The notes beneath the pieces are model-generated. The model was not told the origin of the DNA and did no database searches. It was given only the letters and a program-made list of their open reading frames with translations. A DNA stretch of 64,000 bases. Source: Clostridiales bacterium (lineage in GTDB: Bacteria; Bacillota; Clostridia; Peptostreptococcales; Acidaminobacteraceae). Below are positions 26,562-36,702 of the stretch, in pieces. Made by a program: the position numbers and the translations under genes. Numbering within the stretch: the stretch's first letter is position 1; each line of letters begins with the position of its first letter. The stretch lies in the NCBI GenBank assembly GCA_016342415.1, contig JAEIOD010000004.1:186001-250000 (forward strand), given 5' to 3'.

Positions 26562-27371
26562 TTATATATCAAACCAGTAATAAGTTTTCTTCTTCATAAA
26601 GTCGAATCCTGCTTTTTCTACAGTTTTTCGTGATCCAATATTAGATTCTACACAGTTCCATTGTGCAATAAGCCCTCTTTCTATACACTCATTTACAAAA
26701 TATTGTGTAAGGGTTAATGCCAATCCATTTTTTCTATGATTTTCATTTGTTTCTATGTCAATTGGAATAACATTTTGAAATCTTGCAGTACCAATAATCA
26801 ATGCTACTATGGATTTTTCATGTATTGCGACATATCCCACGCTTCTAGATAAAAACTTTTCTATTGTCTCCCACGATCCCAATAGTTTTTCTGTTAATAA
26901 TTCAGGATTATCATAACATCCAGATTGTAATTGCGTTATGAAATCTGTGTCAATTTTTAGTACATAATATTGATCTGTCTCTGTTACTTTACCAACACTC
27001 GATTTTCTATAAAAATATTCAACTTCTTGACTCATAACTCTATCTGAAAACAAATTCAATAGACTACTCATTGTCCGTTCACTTTCTACAGAGAACTCAA
27101 AGTCATTAATCCCTTTTCTCTTTAACATAGAAAATAAGTCATTTGTCAGAAATTCTTTTAAATTTTCAAACACAGATGTATCATCAGGATCACCCATAAT
27201 TGAGAATCCACCTACTGCAGGAGAGTAAACCAAAGCAAGTGTAGGATTTGATAAATTATCAATCCAGACATCTCCTTTAGATTCACCTATAACAATACTT
27301 GAATAACTGGGACCATCACTGGATAAAAGGTTTCTACACTCACTTAAAGCTACATGACTTATCTTTTCCAT
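26562..27371 (-). CDS. GNAT acetyltransferase, two-domain type
   Basis: A 269-residue protein. The C-terminal half is a GNAT fold (YVAIHEKSIVALIIGTARFQNVIPIDIETNENHRKNGLALTL holds strand 4, strand 5 and the acetyl-CoA loop NHRKNGLA; NIGSRKTVEKAGF closes it). The N-terminal half fits the extra domain of the GNAT_acetyltran family. GGAG precedes the ATG. Substrate not predictable. It stands alone. Confidence 0.75.
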   Translation of the reverse strand: MEKISHVALSECRNLLSSDGPSYSSIVIGESKGDVWIDNLSNPTLALVYSPAVGGFSIMGDPDDTSVFENLKEFLTNDLFSMLKRKGINDFEFSVESERTMSSLLNLFSDRVMSQEVEYFYRKSSVGKVTETDQYYVLKIDTDFITQLQSGCYDNPELLTEKLLGSWETIEKFLSRSVGYVAIHEKSIVALIIGTARFQNVIPIDIETNENHRKNGLALTLTQYFVNECIERGLIAQWNCVESNIGSRKTVEKAGFDFMKKKTYYWFDI

Positions 27372-27700
27372 TATTTACTCCAATCCTATTATTACTTTTA
27401 GGGCTACATCTTTACATAAAATCATATCACAAATGTTTTTATAATTTTATTTCAAGTATTTTACACCATTCACAACTCCATCCACCACGTCTTAAAAGTA
27501 GATATAATGCTATAAAACCATGACATATGTAAGGTTATCTATCGATCAGACCGTTTATTCACATGGTTATGAATGTGCATATAGAAAACTTCCTTGAATC
27601 ATTCTAAATTCTCATTAATAAGAATGTTATTTGTTTCACTCCTAATATTGATTATAAGAAAACAAACCCGTTTTACAACTCGCTAAAAGTACCGTCAAAA

Positions 27701-27731
27701 AAGCTATCTCACAATATAAGTAAGATAGCTT
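27701..27731 (-). terminator. Terminator after the GNAT pseudogene
   Basis: AAGCTATCTTAC and its near-perfect partner (one mismatch) form a stem followed by T6 on the minus strand, a few bases after the pseudogene stop. Confidence 0.8.
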
Positions 27732-27738
27732 GTTTAAA

Positions 27739-28239
27739 TTATGCATCAAGAAATTTTGAAGAATATTCTACAGTACCTTTAAAATCATTTGCTTTTAACT
27801 CAAGAACCATAAAATTTTTATCCGGCACTTCAAATGGTGCTTTGATCTTATAATTGCTTGCTTTTACATAACCAAATCTAGGATAATATTTTTCATGTCC
27901 TAAAACCATTATTACAGTATAACCAAGGTTCTTAGCTATCTCTCCTATACCCATAAAATAATAGCTTGGATCTACTGAAACAGGTGCAAGTGCCAATGCT
28001 GTTTTCTGGCCTATTTCAATTTCTGTAAAAAGTATATGACCAACAACCATTCCCTAAAGATCTGCCACCAAAGATAACTCTGCTACAAACTCTTGTGACT
28101 TTCTCAGTCATTCAACTAGATTTTGTTCGTCCTTGTCGGAATATTCCTCACTTTCAAAAGCGTTCTTCACAACATTATAAACTTGAATATGATCTTTTAC
28201 TTGTTCTTGTCTAATGATTGGTTTGTCCAAATGCATCAT
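27739..28239 (-). pseudogene. GNAT acetyltransferase pseudogene (YhbS-like)
   Basis: One continuous frame from ATG 28239 reads like a YhbS-type acetyltransferase (IIRQEQVKDHIQVYNVVKNAF, KDEQNLVE, VAELSLVAD, GMVVGHILFTEIEIG, VIMVLGHEKYYPRFGY) but is cut by a TGA after NLVE and a TAG before GMVVG. The acetyl-CoA loop is also shortened: after ALAPVSVDP only MGIGEIAKNLGY remains where the RGxGIG loop and its helix should be. Two stops plus a deletion in the cofactor site mean the gene is dead. The 103-codon piece 27739-28050 should not be annotated as an enzyme. Confidence 0.8.
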
Positions 28240-28299
28240 TCCTCTGACAGAGTATTCACTAAGTTATTTAAGATACAAATATATAAGCCCGTTGAGCAA

Positions 28300-29697
28300 T
28301 TACTCTTTTACAACAGAAAATGTATCCATATTGATAAGAATTGGTGTATGATGATGCCCAGTGATAGCGAAAAATAATGTACCTTCTACTTTGACATGTT
28401 TGTTCAGAGAATTTTGTACAGAATGAGTATTATGAGGAACAACCTGCATCATTGTTACTTCTAGCTCCCCTGACTTGATTGGTTTGTCCAGCATTAACAC
28501 ATAGGGATATTCCTTCTCATCCGTTTCAGGATTTTCTCCATAGTTTGGAGGGCCATAAAATATTTCAGTTGTTAGTCTTCCTGACAATTCAATCTGACAC
28601 GATTCTAAAAAATACAGTTCTAAAACCTCTCTTTCAGCAACAGATAAACTCTCTGAATATAATATGGCTAATAAACATTCTACTATCTCAATTACTTCTT
28701 CTTGATCACAAGCTGATTGTACATAGGATATTACCAGTCTAATCTGATCATCATCCAAGCCACATAGTGCTTTTATAAAGGTATCTTGATTATTGAAGAA
28801 CAAATCCTTTAACATCAAACAATAGACTTCCATTTGTTGATCATACAAACCATTTGTAGCATTAAGTATATTGGACATATCATCTATGTTGCTTATTTTA
28901 AGCCCACTAAGCCATCTTGTGAGATTTGAAAAACCTTCACTGTTCTCTTCAGCGTATTTGCTCCAATTAAAGAACTGAAGCAAGTAGAAAATTTGTTCTT
29001 TATTTTCAGGACTGGTATCGTCTTTTCTAAACAGACTATCAATCTGTTTAGAAACATTCTCTGAAAGGATAAGAATGTCTTTTAGGACATCAAGCGTATC
29101 CTCTTCATTTTCACCTTCTGAAATCCTTAAAATAAAATTATAAGTTAGTGTCTCATCATTTATCGGTATTATTGCATGATATTCCATTTTTTGATCAGCA
29201 TTTTCATGCCCATCACCTAACCTTATTAAATAAATCGTTCCCTCACCCAGTTTGGTAGGTCCTTCATAACACATTTCTTTGGATTGATATTGACTCGGAA
29301 AACATGACTCATCTGTATCATAGAGTCTTTCCGTAATACCAAACCACCCTACTTCCTTTTCGTTCTCATCATAAATGTAATACTCGGTTCTTTCATTTAA
29401 GATTGATGCTAAAGAAAGATTATCAGCCAGTTTGTCTTTCATATGTTCTGACCAAGCCCCAGTTACTTTCCTAGCAATCCATCCATTTCCCAAAGATAAT
29501 TCGACTACAGCATTATGTTCATCATTTAGATTTTGAATTTCAATACAAGTAATACAGGGTTCTGAAGGATCATTTCTCTCAGGGCTGACAGAAGTTTCTT
29601 TAGACTTCATAATCCAAATACCAGTAAGTCCTACAATTACGACTATGATAAAAATGAAAATTCCCCATATTATATCTTTCCATTTTAAAGTATTCAT
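28300..29697 (-). CDS. Membrane-anchored protein with C-terminal DUF4431-like domain
   Basis: A 465-residue protein with one N-terminal transmembrane helix (residues 8-29, IIWGIFIFIIVVIVGLTGIW) and the rest outside the membrane. The C-terminal 100 residues (LTTEIFYGPPNYGENPETDE) match the DUF4431 signature. The middle (residues 60-340) is acidic and without a recognised motif. GGAGG lies seven bases before the ATG. No partner gene is evident; function unknown. Confidence 0.6.
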   Translation of the reverse strand: MNTLKWKDIIWGIFIFIIVVIVGLTGIWIMKSKETSVSPERNDPSEPCITCIEIQNLNDEHNAVVELSLGNGWIARKVTGAWSEHMKDKLADNLSLASILNERTEYYIYDENEKEVGWFGITERLYDTDESCFPSQYQSKEMCYEGPTKLGEGTIYLIRLGDGHENADQKMEYHAIIPINDETLTYNFILRISEGENEEDTLDVLKDILILSENVSKQIDSLFRKDDTSPENKEQIFYLLQFFNWSKYAEENSEGFSNLTRWLSGLKISNIDDMSNILNATNGLYDQQMEVYCLMLKDLFFNNQDTFIKALCGLDDDQIRLVISYVQSACDQEEVIEIVECLLAILYSESLSVAEREVLELYFLESCQIELSGRLTTEIFYGPPNYGENPETDEKEYPYVLMLDKPIKSGELEVTMMQVVPHNTHSVQNSLNKHVKVEGTLFFAITGHHHTPILINMDTFSVVKE

Positions 29698-30048
29698 TAA
29701 TCAGCCTCCGGTTTCTGTCAGTTTCTATTACTTCGTTAGAATATAATCCATCTATTTTTATTTTAAAATAGTCAAAATTATATAATTCAAGTCATTTATG
29801 ACCAATATTTTACAGTATAATTCTACCACATTTCACAGTATATTTTAATAGTTCCTTCCAATATCTCATTTGCAAATCCAAAATAAAATAGTTTAATATC
29901 GTGTTTAACGGCTAAGGATTTACATAATAATTTACTTAAAGTGGATTATTTACATATTTTAATCCCTAAAGACACTTTGAATGATATAATAATACTGCTT
30001 TATAAATCATGTTATACTTAAAGTTACTTGTAAGCAAAGGAGATATTT
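29698..30048. other. Intergenic, divergent genes
   Basis: 350 AT-rich bases between divergent genes. TATAAT-like boxes occur near 29983 and 30011, but none has a convincing -35 partner. No RNA gene or remnant seen. Confidence 0.4.
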
Positions 30049-30522
30049 ATGAGCAATTACAGATTGTCTGCTAGAGGCATTATCATTAAGGACGGGAAAA
30101 TCCTACTTAACGAATTTGGTGACGGACTCTACTTCAACATAATTGGTGGTGGCGTGGAACCAGAAGAGGATTTAAGATCTGCAGTCAAAAGAGAAGTCCT
30201 TGAAGAAAGCGGTTATACGGTTGTATCTAAAAAATTGTTATACATATATGAGTACAATCCTATAAGAGATAATTTCAGTTATGGCGAAAGAGGCGGTCTT
30301 AGTCATGTTTTCCTATGTGAAATTGATGAGAGCATCAAAAGGCAATCGCCTTCTGTACTCGATTACAATCCTGATAATCCAGAGATTAAATCAACAGGTG
30401 GTACTTGGGTCGAAATAGAAAACCTCCATAATATAAAGCTTGTCCCAAGGATTGCACATATCATACAGGAAGATTATAAGAACAATAATTTCTCAACAAA
30501 ATTTTTAGAAGACATTCACTAG
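30049..30522 (+). CDS. NUDIX hydrolase
   Basis: A 157-residue pyrophosphohydrolase. The Nudix box is complete (GGGVEPEEDLRSAVKREVLE then ESG, near residues 37-59). The substrate, some nucleoside diphosphate linked to X, cannot be told. AAAGGAG lies seven bases before the ATG. A broken nucleotidyltransferase-like gene follows 14 bases later and was probably co-transcribed. Confidence 0.9.
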   Translation: MSNYRLSARGIIIKDGKILLNEFGDGLYFNIIGGGVEPEEDLRSAVKREVLEESGYTVVSKKLLYIYEYNPIRDNFSYGERGGLSHVFLCEIDESIKRQSPSVLDYNPDNPEIKSTGGTWVEIENLHNIKLVPRIAHIIQEDYKNNNFSTKFLEDIH

Positions 30523-30536
30523 AAAAGAGGTCAAAC

Positions 30537-31127
30537 ATGAAGGCGTTAGAAAACTCAAAAAACTTGCGATTAGAAGCCCATGACCTGATATATAAAAATG
30601 GTTTAAACGATGTTTTAAGTACGTTTGGGGATGTGTTTTACACAGGCTGTTATTATCTGGATGTTATGGCATGGCCAGATCTTGATATTGAAATTGTTTT
30701 AAACTCTGAATCTATAGATCTAGATCTTTTTTTCGAGCTAGGCAAAGCACTCGCCAAACTACCTAATGTTGCTTCTATGAAGTTTGATAACAGTATCACT
30801 TTCAGAACCTTAGAGACCTTACCAATGGGCTACTACTAGAAATTGATTGTTGATCGTGGTACCGGTAACAAACCATGGAAAGTGGATCTTTGGGCAATGG
30901 ACTCCAAGGATGTAGACGAACACATGAGTCTTATGAATAGAATACTAGGTGATTTTACAGAAGAAACTCGAAAGAAAATCATTGAACTCAAACACGCTTT
31001 ACTTACAAAGGATGGTAGAACACCTGTCTTAAGTGGTTATTATATTTATCAGGCTGTTTTATATGAAAATTTAACTGAGCTAGAAGATATAGTTGAGTAC
31101 TTAAGAGAAAAAGGTATCAATATTTAA
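30537..31127 (+). pseudogene. Nucleotidyltransferase-like gene interrupted by one amber codon
   Basis: Two adjacent pieces are in the same frame and are separated only by TAG at 30837-30839. The first reads DVLSTFGDVFYTG, YYLDVMAWPDLDIEIVL; the second continues IVDRGTGNKPWKVDLWAMD. The DLDIEIVL and KVDLWAM strands suggest a nucleotidyltransferase fold. Both halves show no other damage, so the stop is recent, a sequencing error (TGG to TAG is possible), or read through. AGAGGT precedes the ATG. Confidence 0.65.
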
Positions 31128-31135
31128 ATATTTCA

Positions 31136-31178
31136 AAAAGAGAAGTTCTTCCGCAATATCTTGAAGAACTTCTCTTTT
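31136..31178. terminator. Bidirectional terminator
   Basis: AAAAGAGAAGTTCTT pairs perfectly with AAGAACTTCTCTTTT over 15 bp around a 13-base loop, between convergent genes. Confidence 0.9.
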
Positions 31179-31182
31179 TTAA

Positions 31183-31902
31183 TTATGAATGACAACACCC
31201 TGTACTTTCATCATCAACGATGAGATCCTTTTCTGTTAATCCCAGATCAAGTAGATACCTCATATTTTCAGAAACAAACGATTCCGATCCTACAATATAA
31301 ATATATGGTACAACTGAATCGTTCTTTAAAAGTATTCTTAACTCATGATTTAACATGCTGTAATAGGTGTTTCTATTTGATAAATAGTACGATTGAAATT
31401 GAGTCAGTTCAGATCGATAGGAATCAAATTCCTCTTTATATATATTGCTTCTTGAATCTACATTAAACTGAATCATTTTAGGTATTAGGTCTTGATTGTT
31501 TACAAATGACTTTACCAGTGAACGTACTGCTGAAATACCAACTCCATTAGACAACAACACCACCGGACGGTTCTCTCTTTTTAATCCGAAATTTCCAGTT
31601 GGTTCACTAATTTTTACATATTCCCCTTTTACTAAATTTGATAGTGCATTTTTATATTCACTACATGCTTCTGATATTCTTGTCGTAAATCTTATATATT
31701 TATCTTCTTGTAAAGAAGCATATGAGAACTTTTTACCAACTATGGTATCATCCACACTCACAATCAACATGGAACTGTCACCCTCATTCCAACTCTTGAT
31801 GTCGTCACAGTTAAAATCAAAACTATATGTTATCTCATCATGTTTGATGACATTAATTAATTCACCATAATAATTTTTTCTTGCTTCTTGTCCACAGCCC
31901 AT
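31183..31902 (-). CDS. Ferredoxin-NAD(P)+ reductase-like flavoprotein
   Basis: A 239-residue FNR-type module without a ferredoxin or globin domain. The FAD part has KFSYAS in place of RxYS and GEYVKISEPTGNFGL, the usual glycine strand. The NAD(P) part has LSNGVGISAVRSL and ends IYIVGSESFV. The extreme ends carry MGCGQ and GCCHS, which may bind a metal or partner. AGGAGG lies six bases before the ATG. It probably reduces an unidentified partner at the cost of NAD(P)H. Confidence 0.75.
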   Translation of the reverse strand: MGCGQEARKNYYGELINVIKHDEITYSFDFNCDDIKSWNEGDSSMLIVSVDDTIVGKKFSYASLQEDKYIRFTTRISEACSEYKNALSNLVKGEYVKISEPTGNFGLKRENRPVVLLSNGVGISAVRSLVKSFVNNQDLIPKMIQFNVDSRSNIYKEEFDSYRSELTQFQSYYLSNRNTYYSMLNHELRILLKNDSVVPYIYIVGSESFVSENMRYLLDLGLTEKDLIVDDESTGCCHS

Positions 31903-32179
31903 AAAGCCTCCTTTTGATAACCATTATCACTATAGTTTAACATTGTACACCAACAGGGTCAACATAATCTTTTTATAAGCCAGAACTCATTTTGTTTTCT
32001 AACTTTTTAACTACTACCTTTTGTAACTGTTAAGTCATATGATTTATAATATATATAACCAATTCCCGTAATTGATTACAAAAAAAATTTTCCTTCATGG
32101 TGTAGAATCTACTCCTACGAGATATATTTGTTAGTAATATGGGTAAAGAGTATATACAATAGAGTTAAGGAGATAAATT

Positions 32180-34240
32180 ATGACCCGAACACATACTTTA
32201 CATAATACCAGAAACATCGGAATAGTGGCACACATCGATGCTGGAAAAACCACCACAACTGAACGTATACTCTTTTACACCGGATTGACATATAAAATAG
32301 GTGAAGTTCATACAGGATCTGCTGTGATGGACTGGATGGAACAAGAACAGGACCGTGGTATAACCATTACTTCTGCTGTAACGACATGTGAGTGGAAGGA
32401 TACAAAAATCAATATCATCGATACGCCTGGCCATGTCGACTTTACAGTAGAAGTTGAGCGCTCCCTTCGAATTCTTGATGGTGCCATAATCTTACTTGAT
32501 GCAAAAGGAGGTGTTGAACCTCAAACGGAAGCTGTTTGGAGACAGGCCGACCGTTACAACGTACCTCGCATCGTATTTATCAATAAGATGGACATTATCG
32601 GCGCGGACTTCAACAGATCAGTCAACATGATAAGTGAGCGTCTCGGAACCACTCCTGTGCCTATTCAAATTCCAATTGGTTCTGAAAGTGAATTTGAAGG
32701 TGTTATATCCCTAATTGATATGACAGCCATTTATAACACTGGAGACAACGGTGAAACTGTTGAAATTAGAGATATCCCTGCCGAGTATAAAGATCAGGCA
32801 ATGACTCACAGGAGTCATTTGCTGGAATCTATTGCCATATACAATGATGAACTGATGATAAAATATCTCGAAGGTCAGAAAATATCAAAAGACTTAGTTC
32901 AATCAACACTTCGAGCAGCAACACTTTCTGGTAACATCGTACCAGTATTATGTGGAGCAGCTTATAAGAACAAAGGTATACAAATGCTCCTTGACTCCGT
33001 AGTGGATCTCCTCCCCTCACCCATTGACGTTCCGATGATTAAAGGACACACACCAAAAGGAGAAGAAGCAACTAGAGCTGCAGGAGACGATCAGCCTTTT
33101 TCTGCATTGATTTTTAAAATCATGACAGATCCGTTTGTCGGTAAACTTTCATATTTCAGAGTTTATTCAGGCACTCTGAAGGTAGGAGATTATGTACTCA
33201 ATGCGACAAAAGGAAAAAAAGAAAAACTCAGTAGAATACTTCAAATGCACGCCAATACCAGAAAAGAACTCTCTATTGTCTATACCAGTGATATCGTAGC
33301 TGCAATAGGTATGAAGTTTTCTACCACAGGAGACACTTTATGCGATGAGACTGCTCCAATCATTTTGGAATCTATGGAATTTCCACTCCCAGTGATTTCA
33401 GTTGCAGTAGAACCTAAGACTCCCGGAGATCTTGAAAAGATGGTAATTGCTTTGGATAAGATTGCAGAAGAAGATCCAACTTTTAAGGCATTTAGTCATC
33501 CGGAAACAGGTCAAATGATAATTTCCGGTATGGGTGAATTACACCTTGAAATCATTTTAGATCGTATGATACATGAACATAAAGTAAAAGCTAATGTTGG
33601 AAAACCACAAGTCACTTATAGAGAAACCATATCGGTCCCTGCTGATGTAGAATATGAGCTCTCAAAAGAGCTTGGTACTCAAGGTGTTTATGGTTATGTA
33701 AAAATCAGAGTCAGTCCAAACCCACGTGGTACAGGACACTCGTTTACAAGTACTGTTAACACACGTGTTTTTCCTGAAATCTACATCAAAGCTTGTGAAG
33801 AAGGTATTATGCAAACCCTTCAATCTGGTATCATTGCAGGTTATGAGGTAGTCGATGTACACGTTGAACTACTTGATGCTTCATATCATGAAGAATATTC
33901 CTCAGAAATCGCATTCAAAACAACTGCCTCCATGGCTCTTATTGAAGCACTTAAAAATGGTAAATCCATCATGTTGGAGCCCATTTTTAAAATAGAAGTT
34001 ACAGTTCCAGAGTCATATGTTGGTGATGTCATCGGAGATATTGCAACTCGGCATGGTGCTCTTGACGGCATGGAAATGGTTGCAGATCAAAAAATAGTCC
34101 GCGCCACGGTTCCGCTTTCGAACCTTTTTGGATATGCAACAGATTTAAGGTCAAAAACACAAGGACGTGGATACTACTCTATGATTTTTGATCATTTCGA
34201 CCAAGTCCCGCAAAGTGTCTTAAAGCACTTCACAGGGTAA
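32180..34240 (+). CDS. fusA: Elongation factor G-like translational GTPase
   Basis: A 686-residue translational GTPase with all five EF-G domains. G1 is [16 protein letters not shown]2 [10 protein letters not shown]3 DTPGHVDF and G4 NKMD; domain IV ([13 protein letters not shown]) and domain V ([22 protein letters not shown]) are present. EF-G moves tRNA and mRNA through the ribosome. It is not in the usual rpsL-rpsG-fusA-tuf cluster but alone, so it may be a second copy with a special role such as ribosome recycling or stress. It has its own terminator. Confidence 0.85.
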   Translation: MTRTHTLHNTRNIGIVAHIDAGKTTTTERILFYTGLTYKIGEVHTGSAVMDWMEQEQDRGITITSAVTTCEWKDTKINIIDTPGHVDFTVEVERSLRILDGAIILLDAKGGVEPQTEAVWRQADRYNVPRIVFINKMDIIGADFNRSVNMISERLGTTPVPIQIPIGSESEFEGVISLIDMTAIYNTGDNGETVEIRDIPAEYKDQAMTHRSHLLESIAIYNDELMIKYLEGQKISKDLVQSTLRAATLSGNIVPVLCGAAYKNKGIQMLLDSVVDLLPSPIDVPMIKGHTPKGEEATRAAGDDQPFSALIFKIMTDPFVGKLSYFRVYSGTLKVGDYVLNATKGKKEKLSRILQMHANTRKELSIVYTSDIVAAIGMKFSTTGDTLCDETAPIILESMEFPLPVISVAVEPKTPGDLEKMVIALDKIAEEDPTFKAFSHPETGQMIISGMGELHLEIILDRMIHEHKVKANVGKPQVTYRETISVPADVEYELSKELGTQGVYGYVKIRVSPNPRGTGHSFTSTVNTRVFPEIYIKACEEGIMQTLQSGIIAGYEVVDVHVELLDASYHEEYSSEIAFKTTASMALIEALKNGKSIMLEPIFKIEVTVPESYVGDVIGDIATRHGALDGMEMVADQKIVRATVPLSNLFGYATDLRSKTQGRGYYSMIFDHFDQVPQSVLKHFTG

Positions 34241-34273
34241 CTCTAGCGAACCATGGTGTTATATATAAGTAGT

Positions 34274-34306
34274 GCTGAATTGATTCAATATCGATTCAGC
34301 TCTTTT
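34274..34306 (+). terminator. Terminator after the EF-G gene
   Basis: GCTGAAT and ATTCAGC form the stem, followed by TCTTTTTT, 33 bases after the stop. Confidence 0.85.
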
Positions 34307-34544
34307 TTAATTATATATATCACTCTCTCTTTAAAAAACTACTGCTTTATTGACTCTGCCTTTGATTCGCTAATAAAAGCAAGTTTAAAATCTTAAATTT
34401 ATTATCAGGCACTCCCAATCCATAAATTCATAAAAGCGTTTTTGTAATGATATAACAACAGTGTCTAAAAGCAGAATGTTTTGCATGTTTCTACCGATAG
34501 AAATACTAGAACGGATGCTAATTTATAGTAAAGGAGGTGAAAAT

Positions 34545-35522
34545 ATGAAAGTGACAAGTTATAATATGGTTCAAACATCGATTAGTGCATATCATAGACA
34601 AGAAATGACCACTTTTAAATCTGAGTTTATTAAAGTCAAAAGATTAAATCGTGAACTAATTGATTTTGATGAACTCCTAGAAGCAGATAGTGAAAAAGAT
34701 AAAAACGTGGCTGAAACAAAAGCAAAAAATGAATTAATCGAATCCCTTATGGCTTACCTTGATCGCAGAGAATATAGTTTTAGAGAGATACCTTGTATAA
34801 AACCTAATGACGAAAAAGAAAATGTAGATGCTTCATCTGCGACTCAGGAAACGGATTTTGAACAAGATATAATTACTACTAATAGAATTATTCGAGAACA
34901 TGAAGTACACGAAACTGAATCTATGCAGTTTACTTCTACTGGTCAAATAACTACAGAGGATGATCAGATCTTTGAATTCTCTTATGATCTAGAAATGAAT
35001 CGTGAATTCTATAATAAAAATAGTTCTATGATACAACAAGGCATGATTGATCCACTCATTCTTAACTTGGACAACAAAGGCATTTATTTCAGTGACAAAA
35101 AAATCCACATTGATTTGGATTTAGATGGAACAATTGATACTTTTAACATGGTCAATCAAGGTAATGGCTTTCTTGTCTTAGACAAAAATAGCAATGGGAA
35201 AATCGATGATGGCAGCGAAATGTTTGGTCCACAAACCGATAATGGTTTTGAGGAGCTAAAAGCATACGATCAGGATAACAATCATTGGATTGACGAGAAT
35301 GATGTTATATTCAACAACCTTAAAGTTTGGACTCTTGATGAAGATGGTAAGGAAACCTTAATCGACATTAAAGAAGCAGGTATAGGTGCTATATACCTTG
35401 GTAAAACTGATGGAAAGTTTGATTATAAAAACGGTGACAGTACTATAGCCAGAATTACGGGTTCAAGTATCTATCTTCGTGAAGATGGCAGTGCTAGTGC
35501 AATACATGAAATAGAAGTGTAA
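34545..35522 (+). CDS. EF-hand-like calcium-binding protein
   Basis: A 325-residue protein. Three Asp-rich loops in the C-terminal half have the DxDxDG pattern of calcium-binding loops: DLDLDGTIDTF, DKNSNGKIDDGSEMFG and DQDNNHWIDENDVIF. The N-terminal half is coiled and acidic (LLEADSEKDKNVAETKAKNE). The VLDKNSNGKIDDGSEMFG stretch is common in secreted repeat proteins, but here there is no signal peptide. The start is ATG 34545, because AAGGAGGTGA lies just upstream; an upstream in-frame ATG at 34461 has no such site. Role unknown. Confidence 0.65.
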   Translation: MKVTSYNMVQTSISAYHRQEMTTFKSEFIKVKRLNRELIDFDELLEADSEKDKNVAETKAKNELIESLMAYLDRREYSFREIPCIKPNDEKENVDASSATQETDFEQDIITTNRIIREHEVHETESMQFTSTGQITTEDDQIFEFSYDLEMNREFYNKNSSMIQQGMIDPLILNLDNKGIYFSDKKIHIDLDLDGTIDTFNMVNQGNGFLVLDKNSNGKIDDGSEMFGPQTDNGFEELKAYDQDNNHWIDENDVIFNNLKVWTLDEDGKETLIDIKEAGIGAIYLGKTDGKFDYKNGDSTIARITGSSIYLREDGSASAIHEIEV

Positions 35523-35523
35523 A

Positions 35524-35560
35524 AAAAGAATGCCTTCAATTAGATGAGGGCATTCTTTTT
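35524..35560. terminator. Bidirectional terminator
   Basis: AAAAAAGAATGCC and GGCATTCTTTTTT form a 13-bp stem between the convergent calcium-protein and HEAT-repeat genes. Confidence 0.9.
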
Positions 35561-35568
35561 TTATTGAT

Positions 35569-36402
35569 TTAAACATAATCGTTTCGATTGTATCGTTTGT
35601 TTTTATACTTATACTGATCAACATCTAAAAGATTCATTACTCTTATAGGCTCTTCAATCACTAAATGCCTGCACGCTCTATGAGCAATCCACTTGGAATT
35701 CTCATCCCCTGTTGACATAAGCTCTTCTACAACCTCCAGAATCAATTCAGGATGTTTTCTAGATAAATCGCTTAAATTATTTGCTACGGAAGTACGTGGG
35801 TACTCATCTGTTTCTTCAAATAAAACTCTTAAAACTTCTAATGAATATTCAGGTATATCACTTATCCATTTATTCTCTAATACTGGTCTAAGCGCCTCAC
35901 TTGCATATCGCCTTCGATTAGGATTATCTGATATAGCCAGCGAATATAAGAAATCTTGTATTCTCTCGGGATGCACTTGTGTTATTTTTCTGATGTACAT
36001 TTGTGCATACTCTCTTACTTCCCATATTTCATGAGTCGATGCATGGTAAAAATAAGGCAGTGCTTTTTCTACATCTGTAATGCCAATATGAGAAATGATT
36101 CCAAGACCTATACATTTGGTTCTAAATCTAGCCATATTTTCATAAATAGAAACTGCAACTTCCATTGTATCAAATTCAGAATCCTCCAACCATTTATACA
36201 AATCTTTTGCAAATGTTTTGACAACATATGTAATACCAAAAGAAATACGTTTTTTTTCAGGAATGGCTTTATGAAGGGCTATGATATTCTTTTCTAAACA
36301 GTCATCAATAGCCATATAATTATCGGTTGTTAGAAGTGGGACCAGCTCACTTTCAATACTATCATACATAATATCCAATGCATTTTGTTCCACAATTGCC
36401 AT
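35569..36402 (-). CDS. AlkC/AlkD-like HEAT-repeat protein, copy 2
   Basis: A 277-residue paralogue of the gene at 8389-9222, alignable without gaps and about three quarters identical by eye. The same helical pairs are kept (WEVREYAQMYIRKI, RRYASEALRPV, TSVANNLSDLSRKHPELI, WIAHRACRHL), including the ending YNRNDYV. The family link to alkylation-repair glycosylases rests on the repeat pattern. AAGGGAG precedes the ATG. The neighbours differ from those of copy 1, so the duplication did not include flanking genes. Confidence 0.65.
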   Translation of the reverse strand: MAIVEQNALDIMYDSIESELVPLLTTDNYMAIDDCLEKNIIALHKAIPEKKRISFGITYVVKTFAKDLYKWLEDSEFDTMEVAVSIYENMARFRTKCIGLGIISHIGITDVEKALPYFYHASTHEIWEVREYAQMYIRKITQVHPERIQDFLYSLAISDNPNRRRYASEALRPVLENKWISDIPEYSLEVLRVLFEETDEYPRTSVANNLSDLSRKHPELILEVVEELMSTGDENSKWIAHRACRHLVIEEPIRVMNLLDVDQYKYKNKRYNRNDYV

Positions 36403-36702
36403 ATTGGAATTCTCCCTTTTACTATGATTTTTAGATTATAAACTATTTAATATATCTATATGAGAAAGGATCTTCTACACGAAATCATCGTTCACCTTAC
36501 TATACTACATTAAGTGATATACATCTATGCGAAAAACAAACAGTTCGCAGAATTATGCATACGAACTATAAAAATGAAGAATGTTTAATTGACTGTGATA
36601 GGTAAACCATTTTCATCTGAAGAAATGTTTAAATAACCACTCATGATTTAATCACAAGTGGTCAGTATAAGAAATATAGTATTAGTAATTTCATTATATT
36701 TA

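Noticed and set aside
27739..28050. A 103-residue acetyltransferase
   Set aside because: It is the 3' part of a pseudogene; the in-frame upstream sequence is recognisably the missing N-terminus, broken by two stops.
28108..28110. Selenocysteine at the TGA in the GNAT frame
   Set aside because: The family has no catalytic cysteine at this position, and a second stop (TAG) follows, so the gene is simply broken.
30837..30839. Pyrrolysine at the TAG inside the nucleotidyltransferase-like gene
   Set aside because: No pyl genes are visible, and the codon lies where an ordinary aromatic residue is likely. A nonsense mutation or a sequencing error is simpler.
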